Notes under the pieces: model-generated
Told to the model about the DNA's origin: nothing
Databases searched by the model: none
Seen by the model: only the letters and a program-made list of their open reading frames with translations
Part shown: positions 23,268-35,400 of the stretch, in pieces
Position numbering within the stretch: the stretch's first letter is position 1
How the letters are laid out: each line of letters opens with the position of its first letter
Assembly (NCBI GenBank): GCA_964020155.1
Contig: OZ026555.1
Location: 2,615,282-2,679,281 of the forward strand
Direction: 5' to 3'
Length of the DNA: 64,000 nucleotides
DNA from: Chondrilla cf. caribensis
Taxonomy: Eukaryota; Porifera; Demospongiae; Chondrillida; Chondrillidae
Program-made: the position numbers and the translations under genes

Positions 23268-24268
23268 ACACACACACACTACTCACATTGAAGCTAACAA
23301 GGTCCACCTGCTGAGCTTGAGAGGACGAAGTAGATTCTAATACAGAGGAAGAGCAATCTACAGTAAACAAAGACTAACAACACAATCATAATAATATTAT
23401 TTTGGTTTATACATACAAGACGTAGTCTATCATAGCCAGACCTCATTCCTCCAGTGAAATCCACTAGGTAAATTAATTGTTGAACACCAGACAAAATGGA
23501 GGAAAAGGTCTATACAAGTTAGACTACTTTATCTCATACATCCCATATTTGGGATTAGTGTGTGTTCATGTTCAAATGAAACAGGTGCACTTAGCTGAAA
23601 GATTCACATATAATGAAAAAAACCCAAAAATGTACATGTACATTACACAATCAATACAAACAATAGATTCACATTCTCTCAGAGTACACTACACATTCAA
23701 TAGGGGGCACATCCTCATATTCCAATGACTTGGGTCCGTACAGGATTTGAAGTTAAGGGAGTCTTGTGGGGTCAGTGAAAATTAAGTGTGATTTCCAGAA
23801 TACCTCATATTTACCAACCCAACAACATGGGGTAGTTTACTGCTCATGTACATACTGATAACATTAGACTCAAAACTGACCAGTTACTCCAACCAGTGGT
23901 GGCTGCTCCATATGACGTCTCTTATTTGAAGGTTCTCCAGTTGGGTTTGAGCCAGGTGTCTGAGGGGATTCCCCACTAGATACACCACCTAGGTGGAAGT
24001 GAGCACAAACACATTATGAAGATTTAGAAAGAGACTTCAAACAGAGCCCTTCCTCACCTGTTGGGCATCTACTGTTGAGAGGGTTGAGAGTCAAGGTGTT
24101 ACCATATCTAGTGAAGTTGGTCCGAATGTCCTCTGGGATCCTCTCCATGTAGTAGGATCGGTCACCTCTATGACGAAACTCCAACTTGAACTCTACTGAT
24201 GTCTTATTCTGAGCAATTCCTCCCAAAACACCAATTAACAAGGAAACCCCTTGGGGTGTATGGGTAGC
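17691..24268 (-). CDS. Proline-rich protein with C-terminal CARD-like domain, eight-exon model
   Basis: The minus-strand exon chain is 24058-24268, 23881-23988, 23287-23357, 22752-22992, 19512-19588, 18184-18808 and 17691-18013, with at least one earlier exon expected to the right. Every junction has GT/AG and matching phase, which is strong internal support. The N-terminal visible part is an unrecognised conserved-looking domain. The centre is Ser/Pro-rich with a basic NKRR stretch. The C-terminus is a helical CARD-like domain ending at TAA 17691. A nuclear or adaptor role is possible. Its neighbour is an NLR gene, and CARD adaptors and NLRs often act together, but that link is inference. 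Confidence 0.65.
18184..18808 (-). CDS. Proline/glutamine-rich exon of the CARD-like gene
   Basis: A 625-nt exon, phase 0 in and phase 1 out, with acceptor ...CTTTTCAG and donor GTGAGT. It encodes about 208 residues dominated by Pro, Gln, Ser and Tyr (for example PPPVIQQPTQPMARTPHP and NPVYTPPPPQGPLP). This is low-complexity, probably disordered, as in activation domains or scaffolds. The frame that continues past the donor to 18110 is intron. Confidence 0.65.
19021..19510 (-). other. Intron of the CARD-like gene with a small inverted-repeat relic
   Basis: GGGGAATATATCGATATT at 19022 and the GATATTATCGTGATATC stretch at 19117 form a decayed inverted repeat, probably a MITE. The rest has no recognisable feature. 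Confidence 0.4.
19512..19588 (-). CDS. Small exon of the CARD-like gene
   Basis: A 77-nt exon between ...GCTGTAG and GTATGT. With the G left by the previous exon, its first two bases form GAG. It then encodes IRRPLSLSLSATPRDMPQ and LMDTSPM. Its phases (1 in, 0 out) are exactly those needed to join 22752-22992 to 18184-18808, which do not fit each other directly. Confidence 0.62.
20456..20806. repeat. Near-perfect inverted repeat, 158-bp arms and 35-bp spacer
   Basis: The arms 20456-20613 and 20649-20806 are reverse complements along their whole length as far as I can read. They start CATAATAAAAACATTTAAC and end at CTATATCAACAGC. Inside each arm are CGGAATGAGAA-like short repeats. It would form a long hairpin in DNA or RNA. 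No ORF lies within it. Confidence 0.9.
21168..21202. repeat. (GAA)n run
   Basis: About eleven GAA triplets in a row, inside the large intron of the CARD-like gene. Confidence 0.85.
21763..22540. repeat. 27-bp minisatellite interrupted by a transposon
   Basis: Units of AG(C/T)AGGTAGGTGGT(A/G)TGTACTGTACAT occur at about 21763-21866 and again at about 22394-22540. The 530 bp between them is the element at 21862-22395. This indicates insertion into a pre-existing satellite. Confidence 0.82.
21862..22395 (+). mobile_element. Tc1/mariner-related element with transposase remnant
   Basis: The left end CAGTACAAAATAAAGGTAA and the right end (complement of TTTTTTGCCCCGTACTGTACTG) are imperfect inverted repeats. 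Inside, a plus-strand frame interrupted by TAG and TAA codons reads VKILKDKGYNILRTTVIRAR and, after a stop, GWNFHGSWYVLP. This resembles the helix-turn-helix linker of IS630/Tc1-type transposases seen in invertebrates. It is a dead fragment, and its catalytic DDE part is missing. Confidence 0.6.
22752..22992 (-). CDS. Ser/Pro-rich exon of the CARD-like gene
   Basis: A 241-nt exon, phase 0 in and phase 1 out, with acceptor ...TTCACTAG and donor GTGAGT. It encodes about 80 residues such as SQRASLSQSPISSVMDPS and YTLRRTHSIDPQY. This is low-complexity, with several SP sites that could be phosphorylated. Confidence 0.65.
23043..23279. repeat. (CA)n microsatellite and CA-rich flank
   Basis: A pure (CA)n run lies at about 23199-23279, after about 150 bp of degenerate CACAAACACA repeats. 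It ends just before the donor of the exon at 23287. Long Cys/Val frames here are artefacts. Confidence 0.9.
23287..23357 (-). CDS. Small Ser-rich exon of the CARD-like gene
   Basis: A 71-nt exon (phase 1 in, 0 out) between ...TTTACTGTAG and GTGAGT, encoding CSSSVLESTSSSQAQQVD and LVSFN. The phases fit both neighbours. Confidence 0.6.
23881..23988 (-). CDS. Exon with basic NKRR motif, CARD-like gene
   Basis: A 108-nt exon, phase 1 in and out, encoding GVSSGESPQTPGSNPTGEPS and then NKRRHMEQPPLVGVT. NKRRH could be part of a nuclear localisation signal. The donor is GTCAGT. Confidence 0.6.
24058..24268 (-). CDS. N-terminal visible exon of the CARD-like gene, unrecognised domain
   Basis: A 211-nt exon between ...CTACTTGTAG and GTGAGG, phase 0 in and 1 out. 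It encodes THTPQGVSLLIGVLGGIA, then KTSVEFKLEFRHRGDRSYY and NFTRYGNTLTLNPLN. The mix of beta-like and charged segments looks like a folded domain, not linker. I cannot name the family. The start of the gene must lie further right; no first exon is evident between 24270 and 26400. Confidence 0.6.
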
Positions 24269-24792
24269 CTACAAGTAGATGTGTACTAGCAATAAAGACA
24301 CTGTACAAGATGTCACAATATGTACACTGACTAGTAATTTTATGGTGACAAGGGGTAATAAAACATTGTCCACAATATAATGTATATCTACTGCAACAGA
24401 ACAATGGTGAACACATGCAGTGGCAACAGAACAAATCATGTGTTACATGTGATATAGAAAAGGAGTACATTGTATTTCTTTTTACTTCGATTACTATCCT
24501 TTCTGTTGGTTCAAATGATTGTTCTTAAATGAATTTGTTTTGCTATTATCAATTTTAACACGTGTATACACACAGTGCATGTCAAAGACAACTCTCACTA
24601 TCACTTGTAATCATGCAACATTGTCTAGTGTCATTGCACATTATAACAAATAATAATTATTGCTACACTAATACAAAAGAAGATGTGTTAGGTCACACAA
24701 GATTATGCACTATCACTTGCACTATTTATACATACATACGTACATACATGCATACTTGAGTATACTATTATTATTACTGGATGGACCCATCC

Positions 24793-24926
24793 CAACCTCA
24801 GGTACTATCGAGCCATCAGGAGAGCTGATGAGGAGAGAGTAGAGTGGAGCAAGGAGTGTTGGACAGAGAAGAGGAGTTTGACAATTGATGTCATTTTAAC
24901 TGACACAACAAGAGAGGGAAGAAAGG
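24793..24926 (+). CDS. Unassigned open frame ending at a donor-like site
   Basis: A plus-strand frame reads NLRYYRAIRRADEERVEWS and CWTEKRSLTIDVILTDTT before GTTAGC. It is charged and protein-like but has no start or clear partner exon. It could be an exon of an unknown gene or a retroelement fragment. No family is recognised. Confidence 0.22.
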
Positions 24927-25192
24927 TTAGCCAAGGAAAATTGAGGGCCTACCCAAGCACCCCCTCAGCATTCATGCATGTTTATAGGAGTTCTGATAGC
25001 AATGAGGTATGCTAAGATCCTGGATGCTGCACTGGTTTCCTCTGCTGGATCACAGTACACAGGAGACCACTAATTACATTAAGACAGAGATCCCAAACAT
25101 ACAGCACTGATGTAAAGTAATGCACCCTGTCACACAGTGACACACACATGTACCATGTGTGTACATGATCTAAGAAACATATTTGGGGAGTA

Positions 25193-25762
25193 TACTGTAG
25201 TCTCCGTAATTTCGCAGGACTAAATTTTGCAAATGAACGAAAGTTTGCATTTTGTTTTCGCGAATGGCCAGAGCTTATTCTATAATAGTATACATGTTAT
25301 AATCAGTATTGAATAGGAATGAAGATGGAAGTTGACTCGCTTGATTTGTCTAGTAGCGTACACAGATATCATGTATCTGGCAACTTTAGCCTTCTTTTTG
25401 GCTGAAAAGGTCAGTACACCCCACGTTCTCCACCTGAAGTCTTCAGTTTCTTTGTTCATTCTTAAATTCTTTCTTTGCAATCCAGAAAGCTGCTTCAGTT
25501 ATTGACTGGACTGGAATTAGCCTCACTCCCAGGAGACGTGAAATGACACTTGATGTTCTTTGCCATACTGTTCAGAAACAACTCGAGAAAAGATCTAGTA
25601 CATATACAGTATACGAAGTAAGCTAGTTATATGTAACATATTTCTATTGTAGTGAATATGTTGTTGAGTGTGGTTAAATTTGAATTTTTATTTTCGCGAA
25701 TCTTACATCAATTGTGAAATTTGCAAAAATTCAGTCCTGCAAAAATTACGGTGAGTACGGTA
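25193..25762. mobile_element. MITE with ends TAC-GTA-TC-CCGTAATTT
   Basis: The left end (TACTGTAGTCTCCGTAATTT, then GCAGGACTAAATTTTGCAAA) and the right end are inverted repeats of about 45 bp with some mismatches. It is about 570 bp long with no transposase. The element at 49870-50404 belongs to the same family by its ends and its inner GTTTTCGCGAATGGC-like motif. Confidence 0.75.
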
Positions 25763-26421
25763 GTACATACCTTTATGTGCACATAATAGTATATATTATT
25801 AATAGGTTGGTGAGTCCTTTTGAGTGCCATTTTCAAGTTTTGGATCACAGTATATGCTGGCTTGTTTATCTTATTACACTCGGCCGAGAACCATGTTTCT
25901 AAACACGAAAGGAAGACCCATTGAAGATCTTTGTTATGTGGAGAAGGTATCAATACCACAAAGGATACCATGTGTAGATGGATTTACTGCTTCTAATCTT
26001 TGCAACCAACTATCTCCATGCCGAATTTTGTTATTTTTCCTTGGAATTTGGGTTCATTGTCTCTTCTGACAGCAATATCCTCTTTGTTCACAATGTGCTT
26101 CATGTTTATTTGGGTTTCTTTTACTTTGAATTGACCCATCTTTAGTTATGTTGCTAAATTTCGCTCTTAGACACTGTGTGTGTACTATAGCTTATAGATA
26201 CTTTATGGCTAGGGATTCATATACGGCCAATTTCATCACTTCTTTGAAGTGCAAATCATACAGCATACGGTGTTAATGTGTGTCCGATAAAATGTGTGAA
26301 GTAATGTACATAGGCGCATACACTCGTCTCCCATGCTCGTCACATGTCTTTAGGTATCACTACTTCCAATAAGTAATGTATCTCTCGGTACATTTTACAA
26401 CACTTGAAAAGAGTACTTCAA
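25763..26421. other. Spacer left of NLR-B
   Basis: No convincing exon. From about 26205 rightwards the sequence begins to resemble the start of the LRR cassette repeat (GGCTAGGGATTCATATACGG, compare 30703). Confidence 0.4.
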
Positions 26422-26487
26422 TTAGTTCATCAATTGGACACTAGCTAGATACCCCGAAATGAATGGAAACCCACCAGTTGAGAGGAT
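26422..26487 (-). CDS. Possible last exon of NLR-B
   Basis: After a good polypyrimidine tract and AG (TTTCCTCTTTCAG), a phase 0 frame encodes ILSTGGFPFISGYLASVQLM and N, then TAA. The phase fits the exon at 27023-27109. The evidence is otherwise thin. Confidence 0.25.
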   Translation of the reverse strand: MLSTGGFPFISGYLASVQLMN

Positions 26488-29400
26488 CTGAAAGAGGAAA
26501 TATAGAAGTACTGGGCAGGACTAAACCAACAGTGTACTTATATGATTCTACCTTGATGCCCAACAATAAGATGAACAGTGATTAAACAACACTTCACTAT
26601 TGATGTGTCCATTATTGTTGGTTAGCTTCAGGTACTCAGAAATACACAGATGGTAATACGTGCACCAGCAGGTGGCAGTTGCAATTCTTCTGGACAGTAC
26701 TGCATATAGTCGTAGGAACAGAAAACCTATCAACAATTCTTTGATGGAGATGTCAAACACAGGTGTAATATATACTTCACATTTATCTCCGGTTAAATCC
26801 CTTTCTTTTTAAACTGCAGCAAACTATCATCAATCAATTGCTGCAAGATACAGCAAGTTTAGAAACACAATGTAGCTTATATTAAAAGAAGCCATTTTCA
26901 GATAACAACAGCTTTCAGAGCTACAACCAATGCCCAGCTGTACAACAATTATGTCAACAAATAACAGTAACATCCAATATAATACACATGAAGTAGTAAT
27001 ACACAGTCTAGTGATCACTTACAGGCCAGTCAATCTCCATCTTCACTGTTTTACACTTGCATTGTGACCATACTTCACACAATTCCTTCTCATCCACTGG
27101 AGTGTTGTCCTGGTCAGGAATGACGAGATGTAATGGGACAACTTCAATAAATCATGTCATCTTGTTCAAAACTCACTGACAAACATTCCTCATAACACTG
27201 AAGGCATCTAATCTATTACCATACGGTATACTAATTCTACCAGATAAAGGTTGCATTGGAATGAGCAGTGTTGATAAATGGTTGAACAACACTACACACA
27301 GTCTATGTAAACTGTAAACTATTCAATTTCAATAACACCAATACACATGGTCACTCTATTCAACAAATAATATTATAAATTATTGTTACAATATTAATAA
27401 TTATACATAATATCATGCACTTTGTCCGGCAGGTACATACTTGACAACATGTAGGCCAGATTGAATCTTATGCTAATACTGTACTGACTTAAGGTATGGT
27501 AGCAGGCAAGTTGGTTCCCTTTCCGTTTTGGAAAAACGCTGTTCTCTATTCGCTTCTACGATAACGAATACGAATAAAAGACAAAACGGAAAACCATGTA
27601 CACAAAAATGGCAGGCAAATGCGCGAAATGTCCATTGGAACCAATTGGAACATTGCCTACAAATTCAAGCAATCACTTTTAGATTTTAAGTTCTTGATCC
27701 CCTCCTCTTGAAAACGGCGGCAAATTGTTGGGGCTTTGAAGCCACACGGGTGAAAGATGATAATCCTAGCTGAGCTTCATGTATCTGCTGAAGAATGGCA
27801 TACCGCAAAAACATCTATGTCACAGTTTAATCCTTAATACTAACAGCATCTATGTCACACTATTATTAACAATGGTGACTGAAATTCTTTGATATTAACA
27901 CAGTTTAAACGGAATGGTGTTCTATGAAAACGGTATTATAGTAGCGTTTTACGAAAAAAAGACTGAAATGAATCGAGGCGGTTCGTATTCGTCCTTACAA
28001 AACAGAACGGGAACCAACTTTGGCCTCCTACCATAAGTACAGCAACTCTCACATACCCCTCACCATTCATTGATAAGCACTTGTGAGCACTCATTCAATC
28101 AACACCTTTAGGAAGGATTTATCTAACCTCTCGACAAAGGTACATATATAGCACCTCAGATTACTTATTACAGGGGTATAATCAATTCAGAGATCATTTC
28201 CTACACTACAGTACTACACTGGGACATAGAATGGTGTCCTTAGTATAGAGGTTTTCAGATGTTCATAACAGAGAGGTAACACTGTATTATTTGTAACGAC
28301 AGGTATGATTAAAAGTGTTTGAACTGCAAGACCATGAGTATATATAATTTGAAGGTATAATATAATTTAAATAAAGTATAACCGAACAATTTTAAGCTAA
28401 TGAGATCCACATACATAGATATAAATGCATGGTGGAATATAGCCAGACAGAATGATATTATCATGGTGAGGTTGTACAATATTCAGGAGTTCCAGCTCTT
28501 TCTATACAGTACACTCAACTTACATCAGTCAACTTCATGGTAACATTCAGTTCCTCCAAATCCTCAGCCTCTAACACTCCACAGAGGATTGCTGCCCACT
28601 CTGCTGGAGAGAGCTTCAATCTCAACTGACTTGTGAGACATGGAACCAGTAACAACTTCAGTGAAGACATCCATGATTCATCATATTCTGTGATAAAAAT
28701 GGACAAAATAACAAAAATCAATGACTACAAATTTTGAATAAACCATAAATAGCTTTGAAGGATCCAGTACATCCCATGCTCAAAGTGGTAATACAAACAC
28801 AAACGTTTTGTAGATCCTAATAATAAAAGATTGCTTCAACACACACTTGTGTACATATTGTAGAAAATGATGTATGTATGTCTGTGTGAAGGTTTAATTG
28901 TTGTTCTTATGAGTGATGATTGTTTATGATTTGTTGCAAGCATGCTCAGTGTGTCAGTCAGACATGTGTATTTCAGAAGTGAATAATGAGTGAAATGTGT
29001 ACAAGTTGATAGTAGACCAGTATGCAGTTAGGTTACCATACTACAGTAATTTGGTAATTAGGATCCAAACAGCTGCTATTTTGTTGTATATTGTTGTGAA
29101 CCCAAGCTTGGAGTAATCATGGCCATATAGGGTACAATCAGCAGGTTTATTGTGACTACAGTGGCCTATTGGGAACTAGTAATTTGAGATAAAAAAACTC
29201 TTGGGTCTGGTGGTTGGTGTAGGATGGCATACTAGAGAAGGTTGAGCACAGTAAGTGGACAGCACCCATTGTCCCTGTTCCTGAGAAGAGCAGGAAATTT
29301 TGAGACTGAGCACTCAACTCCTAGTGCACACATGCAGGGTGAATATGTCTGCATGGTCAATGTCCATTGAAGTCAGTAGCAAAAGAGCTATCATACATGT

Positions 29401-32400
29401 CAACAGTATGAGAGGTTCAAGTGTGTCAACTTACCAGAGGAACAGTTCTCTAAGCAGTCAATCATCAAGTGCTGTACACTTTGGCATAATGATATCCCCT
29501 TTAGTAGTGCCCTCACAATAGGCTTTTTAAACTCAGTCCACTTTTCCTACAAGTGACCAAGTGTATTATGTACAAGAAATAAACATATTCTCATACAATG
29601 TGATGTAATCATAATTAACATATGCACAAAACTACACAAAGTATGAATCATCACTTCCTTTCATAGGATACTTACATGTGGCAGTCCCAGGTAGAAAACA
29701 AACCAACATTAGTGCGTGACGGTCAAAATAGTACTTTGTACGAAACTAGTTTCCAAGGACTGAGGCAACCTAAGAGCACCTCTAGCTCACCCAGCAATAA
29801 AGTTAGTCTGTCACTGTTGTTGATGCTAAGAAACAACGTATCCCAATGAGTTATACATGGTCAGGCATTGTAAAGGTCACGGTGAGAGTATGAAACCCAC
29901 ACCCGGTCGATGTGAAGTTTAGAATGCCGATTTACAGCAATCACTAGAATACTGCCTTTTCATTGTGTCCTGTCTCTATGATATGTCTACCTGTTCATGA
30001 TGTTCATCATACTCGGGTAGACTATAGAGCCAGAAAAGACTTGTGCATAATCTTATACCCTGTATAGCTGTATTAACAGGAATTACAGCTCAGAAATTTA
30101 CAAACAACGTTGAGTTGCCATTTTCTCAAAAAGTTGACTACGGAATAACATTCTTTTTCTACCCGTGACTGCCACACATATAGTGGTGATTTAAACTATC
30201 GATACTAAAACTCGCGGGTCACTCCCAAGTGCTCCACCATATATAAACACAAACAGATGGAACTAAACTAAATGGTTATTCATGAGAACTTTACTTCATG
30301 TCAATACATACTCAAATCATGCACCACCCTTGTGACTCACACACATTTTATCACTTTTCTTTGTTTACAAAACAAAGTCACAATGTTATGGATAACATGG
30401 TTGGTGTGCACTGTGCACACGTCATACCTGAGACCCTACATATGTACTATACTAGAATAAGAATAAGAATAGTATTATTAATTTTGTTTGCAGGCAATTG
30501 ACAGGGACAAACACAACACTACTGTGAACTATGAGTTTCACTTGTTGAAGCCAGATTCTTGTTTGCTATGACTTGTGCATGAGAGTGTAAGTAACAAGTT
30601 GACTTATATACCACAAATACTGCTAATTTCTCTGGCAGTGGTTAATCGAACCCTTAAATGCTTATATAATTTGGCAAAATGTTTGGCATTTGGAGACTTT
30701 ACAGCTAGCGATTCATAAACGGCACATTCTACGACACTCCAGTTTGATGCGTTAATTACTGTGAATTCTCAAACAAACTGTGCGCATGTTGTAGGCAATT
30801 TCATGGTTAAGTACGTTAATCAGTTCTGTAACATTAGGTGATAGATGGTAATATGTACACCAGCAGGTGGAAGTTACATACCTTTTGGCCAGTACTGGAA
30901 TATATTTGCAGGAACATACACAGTACACATAGCAAATGTATATGAGCAATTCTTTGTTGGAGATGTCAAACTCAGGTACATTTACGACTTACATTTATTT
31001 CTTTATACATCCTTTTCTGTTCAAATTGCAGCAAGCTATCATCAATCAATTGCTACAAGATACATCAAGTTTAGAAACACAATGTAGCTTATATTAAAAG
31101 AAGCCATTATCAGATAACAACAGCTTTCAGTGGTACAACCAATGCCCAGCTGTACAACAATCATGTCAACAAATAACAGTAACATCCAATATAATACACA
31201 TGAAGTAGTAATACACTAGTAATCACTTACATAACGTTCAATTTTCATCTTCACTGTTTTACACTTGCATTGTGACCATGCTTCACACAATTCCTTCTCC
31301 TCCACTGGAGTGTTGTCCTGGTCAGGAATGACGAGAAGTAATGGGACAACTTCAATAAATCATGTCATCTTGTTCAAAACTCACTGACAAACATTCCTCA
31401 TAACACTGAAGGCATCTAATCTATTACCATATGGTATACTAATTCTACCAGATAAAGGTTGTATTGGAATGAGCAGTGTTGACAAACAGTTTGAATAACA
31501 CTACACACAGTCTATGTAAACTGTAAACGATTCAATTTCAATAGCACCAACACACATGGTCACTCTATTCAACAAATAATATTATAAATTTTTGTTACAG
31601 TATTAATAATTATACATAATATTATACACTATGTCCGGTAGGTACATACTTGACAACATGTAGGCCTGATTGAATCTTATGCTAATACTGTACTGACTTA
31701 AGGTATGGTAGCAGGCAAGTTGGTTCCCTTTCCGTTTTGGAAAAACACTGTTCCATATTCGTTTCTACGATAACGAATACGAATAAAAGACAAAACGGAA
31801 AACTGTTTACAGGAAAATGGCAGGCAAAATGTCGATTGGAAATAATCGGAACATTACCTACAAATTCGAGCAATCGCTTTTAGACTTTAAGTTCTTGATC
31901 CCCTCCTCTCGAAAACGGCAGCAAATCGTTGGGGCTTTGAAGCCGCACAAGTAAAAGATGATAATCCTGAGCTTCGTGTATCCGCTGAAGAATAGCATAC
32001 CGCTGAAACATCTGTCACACTTTAATTCTTGATACTAACCGCATCTATGTCACACTTTACAATTTTATTAACGATGGTGACTGAAATTCTTTGATATTAA
32101 CACTGTTTAAACGGAATAGCGTTCTATGAAAACGGTATTATAGTAGCGTTTTACAAAAGAAAGACTGAAATGAATCGAGGTGGTTCGTATTCGTCCTTAC
32201 AAAACGGAACGGGAACCAACTTTGCCTCCTACCATAAGTACACCAACTCTCACATACCCCTCAACATTCATTGATAAGCACTTCTGAGGACTCATTCAAT
32301 CAACACCTTTAGGAAGTATTTATCTAACCTCCTAACAAAGGCACATATATAGCACCTTGGATTACTTATTACAGGGGTATAATCAATTCAGAGATCACTT

Positions 32401-35400
32401 TATACACTACAGTACTACACTGGGACATAGAATGTTGTCCTTAGTATAGAGGTTTTCAGATGTTCATAACAGAGAGGTAACACTGCATTATTTTTAACGA
32501 CAAGTATGATTGAAAGTGTAAGAACTGCAAGACCATGAGTATATATAATTTGAAGGTAAAATATAATTTAAATAAAGTATATTTAAACAATTTTAAGCTA
32601 ATGAGATCCACATGCATAGATATAAATGCATGGTGCAATATAACCAGACAGAATGATATTATCATGGTGAGGTTGTACAATATTCAGGAGTTCCAGCTCT
32701 TTCTATACAGTACACTCAACTTACATCAGTCCATCTCAAGGTAACATCCAGTTCCTCTAAATCCTCAGCACCTCCCACTCCACAGAGGATTGCTGCCCAC
32801 TCTGCTGGAGAGAGCTCCAATATCAACTGACTTGTGAGACATGGAACCAGTAACTGCTTCAGTGAAGACATCCATGATTCATCATATTCTGTGATAAAAA
32901 TGGCCAAAATAACAAAAATCAATGACTACAAATTTCGTTGTATGTTGTTGTGAACTCAAGCTTGGAGTAATCATGGCCATATACGGTACAATCAGCAGGT
33001 TTATTGTGACTACAGTGGCCTATTGGGAACTAGTAATTTGAGATGAAAAACTCTTGGGTCTGGTGGCTGGTGCAGGATGGCATACTAGAGAAGGTTGAGC
33101 ACAATAAGTGGACAGCACCCATTGTCCCTGTTCCTGAGAAGAGCAGGAAATTTTGAGACTGAGCACTCAACTCCTAGTGCACACATGCAGGGTGAATATG
33201 TCTGCATGGTCAATGTCCATTGAAGTCAGTAGCAAAAGAGCTATCATACATGTCAACAGTATGACAGGTTCAAGTGTGTCAACTTACCAGAGAAACAGTT
33301 GTACTCGCAGTTAATCACCAAGTGCTGTACATTTTGGCATAATGATATTCCCTTTAGTAGTGCCCTCATAATAGACTTTTTAAACTCAGTCCACTCACCA
33401 CCCTACAAGTGACCAAGTGTATTATGTACAAGAAATAAACATATTCTCACACAATGTGATGTAATCATAATTAACATATGCACAAAACGGTAGTTGACAT
33501 AGAATATGTGTACATGCTGAATAGGTAGCCAGTATATGGGAAATCTTGAAGAAAACTACACAAAGTTAGCCTGTCGTTGTTGTTGAGGCTAAGAAACAAT
33601 GTATCCCAATGAACTACCTGTTCATGATATTTATCGTACTCGGGTAGACTATAGAGCCAAAAAAACTTGTGCACAATTTTATACCGTGTACAGTAGTATT
33701 AACAGGGAGTACAGCTCAGAAATTTACAAACAATGTTGAGTTGCCATTTTCTCAAAAAGTTGACTACAGAACAACATTCGTTTTCTACCCGTGACTGCCA
33801 CACATACAGTGGTGATTTAAAGTATAGATACTAAAACTCGCAGGTCACTCCCAAGTGCTCACATGTGCTTGTACGTGTTCCCGTGTGCACTCGTATGAGT
33901 ACTTCAGTCCTTTGTTGTAAAGGCATTATTTGTATTCAAGGTGTTTTGGATCATACTGTTAGGACCATGTGTGCTAGAGTGCCACAGAAAGGTTCACTAT
34001 CACATAGGATGCATGCATATTAATATGATTTGTACACAACGACCCACTCAATGTTGCATAAGAGGACAGTAAAATGTCACTTTTCACCTGCACCATATAT
34101 AAATACAAACAGATGGAACTAGACTCAATGGTTATTTATGAGAACTTTACTGCATGTCCATACATATTCAATCATACACCACCCTTGTGACCCACACACA
34201 TTTTATCACATTTCATTGTTTACAAAATAAAGTCACAATGTTATGGATAACATGGTTGGTGTGCACTGTGCACATGTCATACCTGAGACACATAGGTACT
34301 ATACAAGAATAAGAATAGTATTATCAATTTTGTTTACAGGCAATTTTTAAAACAAACACAACACTACTGTGAATTATGAGTTTCACTTGTTGAAGCCATG
34401 CAAGACTCTTGTTTGATATGACTTGTGCATGAGAGTGTAAGTAACAAGTTGACTTGTACCACAAATACTGCTAATTTCTCCCACAGTGGTTAATGAAACC
34501 CTTGAATGCTTACATAATTTTGCAAAATGTTTGGCATTTGGAGACTATACAGCTAGTGATCATAAACGGTACATTCTACAACACTCAAGTTTGAAGCGTT
34601 AATTACTGTGAATTCTCAAACAAACTGTGCCCATGTTGTGGGCAATTTCATGGTTAAGTACATTAAACAGTACTGTAACATTAGGTGATAGATGGTAATA
34701 TGTGCACCAGTAGATGGCAGTTACATTACTTTTGGCCAGTACTGAATATATTTGCAGGAACATACACAGTACACATAGCAAATGTATGAGCAATTCTTTG
34801 TTGGAGATGTCAACCTCAGGTACAATTACGATTTACATTAATTTTATTTTTTTATACATCCCTTTTTGTTCAAATTGCAGCAAGCTATTATCAATCAATT
34901 GCTACAAGATACATCAAGTTTAGAACCACAATGTAGCTTATATTAAAAGAAGCCATTATCAGATAACAACAGCTTTCAGTGGTACAACCAATGCCCAGCT
35001 GTACAACAGTTATGTCAACAAATAACAGTAACATCCAATATAATACACATGAAGTAGTAATACACTAGTAATCACTTACATAACGTTCAATTTTCATCTT
35101 CACTGTTTTACACTTGCATTTTGACCATGCTTCACACAATTCCTTCTCATCCACTGGAGTGTTGTCCTGGTCAGGAATGATGAGATGTAATGGGACAACT
35201 TCAATAAATCATGTCATCTTGTTCAAAACTCACTGACAAACATTCCTCATAACACTGAAGGCATCTAATCTATTACCATATGGTATACTAATTCTACCAG
35301 ATAAAGGTTGTATTGGAATGAGCAGTGTTGATAAATGGTTTGAACAACACTACACACAGTCTATGTAAACTGTAAACTATTCAATTTCAATAGCACCTAC

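Noticed and set aside
29300..29521. Conserved plus-strand frame of 73 codons repeated at 37336 and 42289
   Set aside because: It is the complementary strand of exon d and its intron. Conservation is explained by the tandem duplication, and the unit 2 copy is broken.
30882..30970. A fourth cassette exon ('a', FDISNKELLI... on minus, also at 26690, 34730, 39660 and 44080)
   Set aside because: The length differs between cassettes by one, two or four bases, the AG before it is TG in units 1 and 5, and frames after the first ten codons diverge. Direct joining of exon b to the next exon d keeps the phase, so I leave it out.
31682..31873. Minus-strand 63-codon frame repeated at 35531
   Set aside because: It lies inside the TGGTAG-ended transposon and is not preserved in units 1 and 4.
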